Assembly (NCBI GenBank): GCA_035765135.1
Contig: DASTYE010000248.1
Span: 1 to 6,021 of the forward strand
Length of the DNA: 6,021 bases
Direction of reading: 5' to 3'
From: JAICNG01 sp035765135
Lineage (GTDB): Bacteria > Gemmatimonadota > Gemmatimonadetes > Gemmatimonadales > Gemmatimonadaceae
Part shown: positions 1 through 6,021 of the stretch, piece by piece
Position numbering within the stretch: position 1 is the first letter of the stretch
Layout: every line of letters begins with the position of its first letter
The notes under the pieces: generated by a model
Told to the model about the DNA's origin: nothing
The model's database searches: none
The model's input: the letters and a program-made list of their open reading frames with translations, nothing else
Program-made: the position numbers and the translations under genes

Positions 1-393
1 CTGTCGGTGTTCAGCGCGACCGTGAGTCGCCGCGTCAACGGAGCACTCAGAGTCGACGATCGATACAAGTGCCCCGACGGAGCGGAGGCCGACCTGTCGC
101 ATCGGTGCGGTGGCTCCGGCGGCTGACACCAGGGACCACGCCGCGGGTCCCACGTTAGGCAGTACCGACACGGCGCCAATCAGGCGCCGCCCGATGCGTC
201 GTAAGGCATTCGCGAGCCGATGTGTCCGGAGTCTTCCCTACGTGATCCTCCGCACGACAGACGCGCCCAACCGTGCGCACCGTGGTCACCCACCCTCTCG
301 GATCGTGCGCGCCACGTCGCGAGTGCGAGCGACACATAACCGGGCCTTGAGCGCGGCATATCTCACGTCGCACGACTCGACGTGAGTTCTTCC
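1..393 (+). pseudogene. Possible decayed Ig-like (Big_2) domain, 5' part of a broken RCC1-repeat gene
   Basis: No frame reads through this stretch as a convincing protein. The + frame beginning near 110 is open to 385, but its product is rich in Arg, Ser and Thr and does not look folded as it stands. Short pieces recall bacterial Ig-like Big_2 domains: ATVSRRVNGALRV near 22-60 (compare the family's VATVS..G.V pattern), LGSTDTAPI at 155-181 (compare LGVGDT..L), and IVRATSRVRAT at 302-334 (compare I.ATSEG.SAT). In many bacterial surface proteins such domains precede RCC1 repeats, and RCC1 remnants begin just downstream in the same orientation. The matches are short and I made them by eye, so the assignment is weak. 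The stretch may also be plain non-coding DNA. The gene, if real, would start to the left of the window. Confidence 0.27.
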
Positions 394-961
394 TGGACAT
401 GCGGCCTCACGGCTGATAGTGTGGCCTGGTACCAGGGCCGTAATGCCGGCGATCGTTTGCCTCGATCAGCGCCGGGGTTTTTACGTGCGCCCTTAGCGGA
501 GAGGGAGCACCTTATTGGTGGGCTGAGCCGTACGGCGTCACTCCGACACCGTTAGGCGGCGCTCCTCGGCTTGTTGGCCTCGATGTGGGCAGGGGCTTTG
601 GCGCTGAGCAGGCATGCGGACTCACGAGCTCGGGGGCGACTTGGTGCTGGGAAGGTGAAGGCGCAGGCGGCGCTTCACTGCCCCGACTGATCGCCGGGCT
701 CCGCCGTTCGTAGACGTCAGCGCCGGATACACCACCAATGTTGTCGTACGGCGGGCGGCGAGGTACACTGCTGGGAATCGAACGACTACGGCCAATTGGG
801 CGACGGGACGATCCTCGCGCGCGCTCAGCCCGTTCGCGTAGCCTTTAGGGGAGCAGTTCGCCACCGTGAGCCGCGTGTGGCCTCGATACCACTGGTAAGG
901 CGTACTTCTGGGCCAATGCCATTCCGGTGAGTTGGGAGATCGGCACGCCGTGGCGCTGATC
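394..961 (+). pseudogene. Decayed RCC1-repeat (beta-propeller) protein gene, core with five recognisable repeats
   Basis: Intact RCC1-repeat proteins fold as beta-propellers; bacterial versions are usually secreted or surface proteins of unknown role. Repeats of about 40-50 residues carry the pattern F..vsAG..HtCgLt..G..yCWG.N..GqLGdGT. Read across frames, this stretch gives: (1) TCGLTADSVAW at 397-429; (2) FASISAGVFTCALSGEG at 453-503, same frame through TPTPLGGAP (540-566); (3) LVGLDVGRG at 570-596, then CGLTSSGATWCW at 615-650, ended by TAG at 711-713; (4) FVDVSAGYT at 707-733 in a second frame, then GGEVHCWESNDYGQLGDGT at 754-810 in a third; (5) QFATVS at 854-871, CGLDTTGKAYFW at 876-911 and GQCHSGELGD at 911-940, in alternating frames. 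The conserved Cys codons fall at 400, 486, 615, 739 and 876, a roughly regular spacing. The longest open piece is about 89 codons (444-710). Order and strand are kept while the frame changes at least six times, which points to decay by small indels. Uncorrected sequencing indels are an alternative, but the neighbouring genes are intact. Confidence 0.72.
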
Positions 962-1300
962 ATGAAGACGGACTCGCTTGGCAGTATTCGTCGTGATCAT
1001 GCTTCGTATGGGCGTGGTGACAACGCTCGTCGCACACCCATTCACGCCGTGGTATGCGCAGCCCCTGACGAGTAGCTATGTGCCTCCCGTGCGCAGCTGC
1101 CGCCGCGTGCGGCTACGCGCGCCGCTCCGCGGCTTGGACGTCGAGCGGACACCGCCGGTGCCCCGGTTCCTTTTCCATCATATCGGACATCCGCCGGGCC
1201 CGCGCCACTTATGACCACGGGAATCTGTCTTCCACCCACCTCGGTTGGCTTTTGGCATCACCGAGCCTCCTCGCGCAGGACATTGGCTGAAGCACAGGCC
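962..1300 (+). pseudogene. Possible continuation of the decayed RCC1-repeat gene
   Basis: No convincing gene is present. Weak RCC1-like pieces continue on the + strand: YGRGDNAR near 1007-1030 (compare YCWGDNARGQLG), LTSSYV at 1065-1082 following a TGCGCA (compare CALTSSG..Y), and a segment at about 1155-1225 that reads in pieces as PVP, then SFSIIS, then ALMTTG (compare PvpV.g.FssIsaG..HtCALtttG). The putative Cys/Leu motif positions (about 1057 and 1207) are 150-180 bases apart, compatible with further repeat units after the one at 876. Each piece is short and much more degraded than those before 961, so chance similarity cannot be excluded. Open frames here (978-1214 and 1078-1290) have no family resemblance as continuous products. 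Confidence 0.27.
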
Positions 1301-1500
1301 CGTGGCCCTTCAGGCTTCGAGGGGTCGGACCATATGGCCTTGCTCGCACACTGACTCTCGCATCATGAGACATGATCGCGCTGAGCCTCGGTCTCGGCGC
1401 CGATGTCCGCTGGGAAGGTGAATGATTGCGGGGAAGGCGGCGATGGGCGGAGTGGGCGGCCTACATCAGAGATCGCACCAGGCACGCTCGATCGGTGTGT
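1301..1500. other. Intergenic stretch with no recognised gene
   Basis: I see no gene, RNA or mobile element here. The only notable points are a + frame piece SLGLGADVRWEGE ending at a TGA (1423-1425), which could be a last worn RCC1-type unit or chance, and a 14-base string (GCTGGGAAGGTGAA, 1409-1422) that also occurs at 646-659 inside the RCC1 remnant. An ATG at 1426 is in frame with the amidohydrolase but lacks a convincing ribosome binding site, and the extra 50 residues it would add are Arg-rich and unlike any exported-protein N-terminus. Confidence 0.5.
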
Positions 1501-1504
1501 CATA

Positions 1505-1533
1505 TTGCCGCCGCCCGCCGACCCTGTCATTAT
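1505..1533 (+). promoter_or_regulatory. Candidate sigma70-like promoter of the amidohydrolase gene
   Basis: TTGCCG (1505-1510) and CATTAT (1528-1533) each match 4 of 6 positions of the -35 and -10 consensus and are separated by exactly 17 bases. Transcription would start near 1540, giving a leader of about 36 bases before the ATG at 1576. A second possible -10 (GATACT, 1540-1545) lies just downstream. Promoter rules in the likely host phylum are poorly known, so this is a plausible candidate only. Confidence 0.4.
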
Positions 1534-1564
1534 CGTCCCGATACTGTGCATCTGGCACTTACAC

Positions 1565-1569
1565 GGAGG
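1565..1569 (+). promoter_or_regulatory. Shine-Dalgarno sequence deciding the amidohydrolase start
   Basis: GGAGG ends 6 bases before the ATG at 1576, an ideal spacing. It selects that ATG over the in-frame upstream ATG at 1426. The chosen start also places a clean signal peptide at the N-terminus. Confidence 0.85.
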
Positions 1570-1575
1570 TGGCCG

Positions 1576-2922
1576 ATGATCAGGGCCGCAACTGCGATCT
1601 TTCTCCCTCTCGCGGCTGTGACCGCCGTCCTCGCTACGCCGGCGCAGGGGCAACAGTCCCCACTGAGCAGCCAGCTGCAGGCGCGCATCACGGCGATCGA
1701 GCCCAAGGTTGTCGCCTGGCGGCGTGACATTCATCAGCACCCGGAGCTCGGCAACCGAGAGGTTCGCACCGCCAAACTGGTCGCCGATCACCTGCGTGCG
1801 CTCGGGATCGAGGTGCAGACGGGCGTCGCACACACCGGCGTCGTCGGACTATTGCGCGGTGGGCGGCCGGGGCCGGTCGTGCTTCTCCGCGCCGACATGG
1901 ATGCGCTTCCCGTGACCGAGCGCGTCAACCTCCCATTCGCGTCGAAGGCGAAGGCGACGTTCAACGGCCAGGAAGTAGGAGTGATGCACGCCTGCGGGCA
2001 CGACACCCACGTCGCCATCCTGATGGGGGTGGCCGAGGTGCTGGCGGCAATGAAGGACCAGCTTCCGGGAACGGTGAAATTCGTCTTCCAGCCGGCAGAG
2101 GAAGGTCCACCGCAGGGAGAGGAAGGCGGCGCGAAGATGATGGTGAAGGAGGGTGTGCTCACCAACCCAACTGTCGAGGCTGCCTTCGCCCTCCACATCT
2201 CGGCCAAGCAGGAGGTCAATGGGATCTACTACAAGCCCGGAGGCACGTACGCGAGCTCGGACGATTTTCGGATCACCGTGAAAGGGAAGCAGACCCACGG
2301 CGGATATCCCTGGAACGGGGTCGATCCCATCGTCACATCGGCGCACATCATCACCGCGCTCCAGACGATCGTCAGCCGGCGGATGGAGCTCACCTCGAAC
2401 GCGGCTGTCGTCACGGTGGGGAAGATCCAGGGCGGGGTCCGCTCGAACATCATCCCCGAGCAAGTGGAGATGATCGGGACGCTCCGCGCCCTAACGCCGG
2501 AGGACCGGAAACGGATTCACGATCGCGTCAGGCAGATCGCCACGTCCGTCGCCGAGAGCATGGGCGCGACCGCCGAGGTGCAGATCCCGGTCACGACCGA
2601 GTATCCGGTCACCTTCAACAACGAAGCGCTGACGGCGGCAATGGTGCCGGTGCTGGAAGCGGTGGCGGGCGCAGGCCGGGTGCGGCTCGTTCCCGCGGAG
2701 ACGGGGGCCGAGGACTTCTCATTCATCGCCCAGAAGGTGCCGAGCTTCTACATCCAGCTCGGTGGGCGTCCGGCCAACGTGAAGGAAGAGGATGCCGCCG
2801 ATCATCACACGCCGGATTTCTACGTCGATGACAGTGGGCTCGATCTCGGCGTCCGCGCACTGACGGCGATGACGCTGCACTACATGCGCACTCGCCCTGC
2901 CGCGCGTGCGGGGGGACTATAG
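1576..2922 (+). CDS. Exported M20D-family metallo-amidohydrolase (N-acyl amino acid / hippurate hydrolase-like)
   Basis: The 448-residue product belongs to the M20D amidohydrolases (hippurate hydrolase, IAA-amino acid hydrolase, N-acetyl-diaminopimelate deacetylase relatives), two-metal enzymes that cleave the amide bond of N-acyl amino acids. Residues 1-25 form a signal peptide: an Arg at 3, a hydrophobic core, and a likely signal peptidase I site after AQG, before QQ. The enzyme should therefore act in the periplasm or outside the cell, unlike the classical cytosolic members. The catalytic domain carries DIHQHPELG (51-59), RADMDALPV (105-113), HACGHDTH (138-145; metal ligands Cys140 and His142), FQPAEEG (171-177; Glu175 likely the catalytic base, Glu176 a metal ligand), ALHIS (205-209; His207) and DHHTPDF (409-415; His411). 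The lid/dimerisation domain spans about 228-340, with KQTHGGYPWNGVDPI (238-252) containing the conserved His241. GAEDFS (377-382) is also typical. All expected ligands are present and the length is normal for the family plus a signal peptide, so the gene looks functional. The substrate cannot be read from sequence; a role in peptide or amino-acid scavenging is inference. The gene appears to be a single transcription unit, convergent with the downstream DUF4132 gene. Confidence 0.95.
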   Translation: MIRAATAIFLPLAAVTAVLATPAQGQQSPLSSQLQARITAIEPKVVAWRRDIHQHPELGNREVRTAKLVADHLRALGIEVQTGVAHTGVVGLLRGGRPGPVVLLRADMDALPVTERVNLPFASKAKATFNGQEVGVMHACGHDTHVAILMGVAEVLAAMKDQLPGTVKFVFQPAEEGPPQGEEGGAKMMVKEGVLTNPTVEAAFALHISAKQEVNGIYYKPGGTYASSDDFRITVKGKQTHGGYPWNGVDPIVTSAHIITALQTIVSRRMELTSNAAVVTVGKIQGGVRSNIIPEQVEMIGTLRALTPEDRKRIHDRVRQIATSVAESMGATAEVQIPVTTEYPVTFNNEALTAAMVPVLEAVAGAGRVRLVPAETGAEDFSFIAQKVPSFYIQLGGRPANVKEEDAADHHTPDFYVDDSGLDLGVRALTAMTLHYMRTRPAARAGGL

Positions 2923-2938
2923 CGTCGCGCGGTCTCCC
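2911..2938. terminator. Weak hairpin between the convergent genes, possible bidirectional terminator
   Basis: GGGGGAC (2911-2917) can pair with GTCTCCC (2932-2938), a 7-bp stem with one G-U pair. The 14-base loop contains a small GCG/CGC stem of its own and the TAG stop of the amidohydrolase. It sits in the only gap between the two convergent genes. There is no T-run after it on either strand, so it is not a standard intrinsic terminator. The pairing may be chance in GC-rich DNA. Confidence 0.2.
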
Positions 2939-5900
2939 TCAATGCAGTGAGATCTGCCGAACGATGGTCGGATCCTTGATCTCGTCGTCTGCAGCGAGCA
3001 GGAACGCCTTGCTCAGAACGACCGATAACGTCCCGTCCCCCTCGAAGGGGAGGAAAAGACGATCGCCCACCGTCGCGGGATCCCGCGCCGGGACGATGCA
3101 GAGATACTGATCGTTAGGCTCCATGAGCACGTTGCCGCTCCCGAGGTGGATCTTGTAGGTGCGGAGCTTGCCGCGCACCACCAGGAACCGATCCGTCAGC
3201 GTGCACTGACTCGCGATCTTGAGCCGCGGGACGAGGCGTTCCAGAATCGCCCGGCGGGTACGCGCCGTCTCGCCCAGCTCGCCGAAGGAGTAGCTGTTCC
3301 AGTAGTCGCGATAGCGGCCACCCGGACCGCCGTCCTGCCAGGTGGGGTCGTTGCCGACCGACGCCACTCCCACAAAGAGATCGACGTCGCGCATGATCTC
3401 GCTGAAGACGAGCGCCGGAATCTCGTCCAGCGGCAGCGGTTCGTTCACCCAACGCGTGCCCGGCCCGGCCGCCGAGCTCCCGTATCCGCCGCCACCCGCA
3501 TGCGCATAGTTCTGCGCGGCATCCAGTCGGTAGAAGCGCACCTGATCGGTGAGGACGCGCAGAAACGCGCCGCTCTCGTTCGTGTCGGTACCGAAGTCCT
3601 GTCCCGCCCCCTCCACCCAGTACTCCGCGCGCAGCCCCCACTGTGGAAGCTCCCTGAACGTCGGCGGATACGTGTCGTCCACCATCATTCGCAGCTTGTT
3701 CTTCCACCCGCGAGCCGCGCACAGCGCGTTGTACTGATGCTGGCGCAGCACGTGCGCCGCAAAACGATTCGAGTACGTCTCGGTGCGACGCTCGGCGTCG
3801 GTGAGCAGATAGACTTCGCGGTGCGCCTGCTTGAACGGTTGCCGGACCTCGTGCCCTTCGATCCACCGCCGCCAGGCGAGCACGTCTTCCACCGGCCGAC
3901 TGATCGGATGCCAGAGCTCCACCTCGCTCTCGTCAGGCACGTCGAGCGGACGATCTTCCGCATCGAGAAGGCGATCGTTGAACCAGGCTCCCGCACGCGC
4001 GCTTCCGTCGGTGATGACATTCCAGATCAGTCGGCGGGCAATCGTGCCGACCAGCGGATGGTCGAGATAGCGCTCGCGCCACACGCGCGCCGGCCAACGC
4101 TTCTCCAGCAGGAACATCGCGTCGAGACGCTCGCTCTGCGCCGGCAGCATAGCCGCGATGTCCTTGGCCGCGCCTTGCAGCTCCTTCAGCTCTTCCTTGT
4201 GCTCGCTCTTGACCTTGGCGGGAACGGATTTCTGCGCCTTTCCGTCGGCCCGACTCCACCGGATGTCGACGTCGCGCCCCTCCACCCGCAGCTCGGCGCT
4301 GTATTCGCCGTCCGCGAACGTCTCGCGCCGGATGCCGACGTCCTCGAGCCCGTATGTCGGCACTGCCATCTCCTCGATCTGATCGCGCGGCAGTGAAAGC
4401 GCCTCGGCCGCGGCGTTGAACGCCTTCTCGATCTCCTTCTGCGCCGTGCCGAACTTGACGCGAACCTTGAGCATCGCGAGATGTCCGACCGCTTCGGGTG
4501 ATCCGATCGCCGAAAGCGCGTAGACCGCCGCGTTGCCGACCTTGACCGCGCGCGGGCCGACGCCCGGCACCTTGCGATAGGCGGACAACGCGACCGCGGC
4601 GACGGCGCGTGTGAGCTCGTCATCCCGCGGAAGGGTTGGCGTGAGCCAGAGCAGCCCGCGGAGGCAGGTGCCGTTCTCCTCGTGCATGACGTCGGCCGCG
4701 GACCGCGTGTCCCCGATAAACGCTCCGAGCCGAGTGACGGATCGCCCCTTCGCGACACTCGGCAGCCAACGGTAGAGCGCAGCCAGCACACTGTCATTGC
4801 CGATGGCGGAGATGAGCTTCTCGCCCGTCTTGAGCCACTTCGCGGAAGGGCGGGCGGCCGTCGCCGTCAGCGCATGCTTGAGCAGGGCGATCCACGGCTC
4901 GCGGTCGCGCCGCGGGAGTCGCGTCAGGTCATCGTTCAGCTGGTCGGTCCAGGCTTCCCCAGGAACGAGAAAGAACTCCGCGCGGTCGCCCACGAGAGCG
5001 GTGAGGCGGCTGATGTCGGTCGCGACACCTAACGGCGGCCCACCTATCCATGCCGTTCGCAGCAGGTAGAGAACGTATCGCTCGCCCTCCGTGAGCGGCG
5101 CTTTCGCGGCTTCCCGTTCGACCTGACCGACCACTGCGTCGAAAGCTGCCGCGAACGAGCGGCGATCCGACGGGGCCGTCCGCATCGCGAGGTAGAGCAG
5201 GAAGTCGAAGACGCCAGCGCGGTCGAGCGCGAACGGTCGCTGCGACATCGTCCTCGTCAGCGACGTCACTGCATACCTCGACTGCCACACCTCTGGAGGG
5301 CCGAAGTAAGGGCCCGCGAGGAAGCCGACGACGTCGCGCTCGGCGGCGGCGAGCAGCATCCGTCCCAAGGCGGCTTCGTCCATCTGCAGCACACGCTCGC
5401 CTCCGCTGACCGAGTCCAGTTCTGGCTGCGAGTAGCGCGTCGTACCCACGACCGACCCGAGCATCTCGCCGAGGAGGGCGTGCTCCGAGCGGAAGGGCGA
5501 ATCGGCCCTCAGAGGAAAGCCATCCGGTGCGATCGCTTCGGTAGCGACGTCGTCGCCGGCGATGCCCAGGTGCCGCTTGAGCGCGTCGAGCACAGCTGGG
5601 TTACCGGCGGGAACGGCAGCGGGCGGGGGCAGTGGAGCCGGCGGAGCTTCCTCGTCAGGCTCGACGACATCGGCATCGACGGAGGCAGCGCGACCGGCTA
5701 CGAGCTGCTCGAGCGCCGTGCCGTATCGCGGGGCGTCCTTGTCATGCGACTGTCGAAGCCGCGCCGCGAAATGAGTGATGCGCTCTCTCAGCGCGTCACT
5801 CAATGGATGGGTCTCGAGGAATCGCTCGAGCGCGCGCACGGTGTGCCCCGCGGGCAGCCCGTACGCCTCGGGATTACCGCACCAGTCGAGAACGGCGAGC

Positions 5901-6021
5901 AGCTCCTCTTCCTCGAATGGCAGCTTCCGGCGCATGAGCGTCGAGACGACCTCCGCCGCTCTGCGCCGTCGTATCCAGATATCGCTCCAACCCGGGCGGA
6001 GATGCGGATTACTGCGTTCAA
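2939..6021 (-). CDS. DUF4132 domain protein (MolR/YehI-like), 5' end beyond the window
   Basis: This is a large protein with the conserved C-terminal half of the DUF4132 family, which includes E. coli MolR and YehI. Its biochemical function is not established; the old link of MolR to molybdate regulation is weak. Numbering from the first in-frame ATG (5935) gives 998 residues. Residues 91-110 are a Pro/Ala/Glu-rich linker. About 150-510 is alpha-helical and HEAT-like in character, for example AAVYALSAIGSPEAVGHLAM (469-488). A charged helical segment (575-600) leads into the DUF4132 core, about 605-780, with YLDHPLVGTIARRLIW (623-638), the HREVYLLTDAE segment (705-715), YSNRFAAHVLRQHQYNALC (721-739) and RGWKN (742-746). 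The C-terminal domain, about 900-998, has HLGSGNVLMEPNDQYLC (930-946), LPFEGDG and LSKAFLLAADDEIKDPTI (974-991), as in MolR. No signal peptide or membrane segment is seen, so it is probably cytoplasmic. The ATG at 5935 has no usable ribosome binding site (the nearest GGAGG is 14 bases away) and the frame stays open for 28 more codons to the edge, reading as a plausible helix (RAAEVVSTL runs into the Met). I therefore treat the gene as partial at its 5' end. A WGR domain, present at the N-terminus of MolR-type members, is not visible in this part. Confidence 0.88.
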   Translation of the reverse strand, partial: ERSNPHLRPGWSDIWIRRRRAAEVVSTLMRRKLPFEEEELLAVLDWCGNPEAYGLPAGHTVRALERFLETHPLSDALRERITHFAARLRQSHDKDAPRYGTALEQLVAGRAASVDADVVEPDEEAPPAPLPPPAAVPAGNPAVLDALKRHLGIAGDDVATEAIAPDGFPLRADSPFRSEHALLGEMLGSVVGTTRYSQPELDSVSGGERVLQMDEAALGRMLLAAAERDVVGFLAGPYFGPPEVWQSRYAVTSLTRTMSQRPFALDRAGVFDFLLYLAMRTAPSDRRSFAAAFDAVVGQVEREAAKAPLTEGERYVLYLLRTAWIGGPPLGVATDISRLTALVGDRAEFFLVPGEAWTDQLNDDLTRLPRRDREPWIALLKHALTATAARPSAKWLKTGEKLISAIGNDSVLAALYRWLPSVAKGRSVTRLGAFIGDTRSAADVMHEENGTCLRGLLWLTPTLPRDDELTRAVAAVALSAYRKVPGVGPRAVKVGNAAVYALSAIGSPEAVGHLAMLKVRVKFGTAQKEIEKAFNAAAEALSLPRDQIEEMAVPTYGLEDVGIRRETFADGEYSAELRVEGRDVDIRWSRADGKAQKSVPAKVKSEHKEELKELQGAAKDIAAMLPAQSERLDAMFLLEKRWPARVWRERYLDHPLVGTIARRLIWNVITDGSARAGAWFNDRLLDAEDRPLDVPDESEVELWHPISRPVEDVLAWRRWIEGHEVRQPFKQAHREVYLLTDAERRTETYSNRFAAHVLRQHQYNALCAARGWKNKLRMMVDDTYPPTFRELPQWGLRAEYWVEGAGQDFGTDTNESGAFLRVLTDQVRFYRLDAAQNYAHAGGGGYGSSAAGPGTRWVNEPLPLDEIPALVFSEIMRDVDLFVGVASVGNDPTWQDGGPGGRYRDYWNSYSFGELGETARTRRAILERLVPRLKIASQCTLTDRFLVVRGKLRTYKIHLGSGNVLMEPNDQYLCIVPARDPATVGDRLFLPFEGDGTLSVVLSKAFLLAADDEIKDPTIVRQISLH

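Noticed and set aside
110..385. 91-codon + frame as an independent small gene
   Set aside because: No ribosome binding site, biased Arg/Thr/Ser composition, and better explained as a chance open stretch within a decayed gene.
769..783. GGGAATCGAAC resembling a reverse-strand tRNA T-arm
   Set aside because: No matching acceptor stem, anticodon arm or D-arm nearby; the bases encode the CWESN motif of an RCC1 unit.
957..1001. TGATCATG repeated 37 bases apart (957-964 and 994-1001)
   Set aside because: Too short, with a palindromic core, and no flanking similarity, insertion sequence ends or array structure.
1363..1833. 156-codon - strand frame across the amidohydrolase promoter and start
   Set aside because: Low-complexity, Arg/Pro/Ser-rich product with no family features; it overlaps the strong ribosome binding site and signal peptide of the real gene.
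1849..2463. 204-codon - strand frame
   Set aside because: It lies entirely antisense to conserved catalytic and lid motifs of the amidohydrolase and has no recognisable domain.
3146..4396. Long open frame (416 codons) on the + strand
   Set aside because: It is antisense to the well-conserved DUF4132 gene. Its product is Arg/His/Leu-rich with no family resemblance, as expected for a shadow frame in GC-rich coding DNA.
1..6021. CRISPR arrays, insertion sequences, rRNA, riboswitches
   Set aside because: No regularly spaced identical repeats, no transposase motifs or terminal inverted repeats, and no conserved RNA sequence recognised on either strand.

Overview
The window looks like chromosome from a GC-rich bacterium. 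Gemmatimonadota is my best guess: RCC1-repeat proteins, Ig-like repeats and signal-peptide-bearing M20 amidohydrolases are all frequent there. No rRNA or other marker gene is present, so this is inference from gene content and composition.

Left part (1-1500): no intact gene. All frames are broken by stops. When read across frames on the + strand, however, it contains the decayed remains of a protein with RCC1-type beta-propeller repeats. At least five units are recognisable between about 394 and 961, by motifs such as CGLTSSG..WCW, YGQLGDGT, FVDVSAGYT and CGLDTTGKAYFW. These motifs hop between all three + frames, with stops between them, which is what a coding sequence broken by small indels looks like. 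Weaker remnants flank this core: a possible Ig-like (Big_2) piece before it (1-393) and possible further repeats after it (962-1425).

Middle (1505-2922): an intact + strand gene for an exported M20D-type metallo-amidohydrolase (448 aa), with a good Shine-Dalgarno sequence and a plausible sigma70-like promoter. It probably cleaves amide bonds of N-acyl amino acids or related peptides outside the cytoplasm.

Right part (2939-6021): a large - strand gene for a DUF4132 (MolR/YehI-type) protein. It converges on the amidohydrolase with only 16 bp between the stop codons. Its reading frame stays open to the window edge, so the 5' end is very probably outside. The two intact genes are convergent and independently expressed, and nothing in the sequence suggests a shared pathway. 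The DUF4132 gene is more likely linked to genes beyond the right edge.
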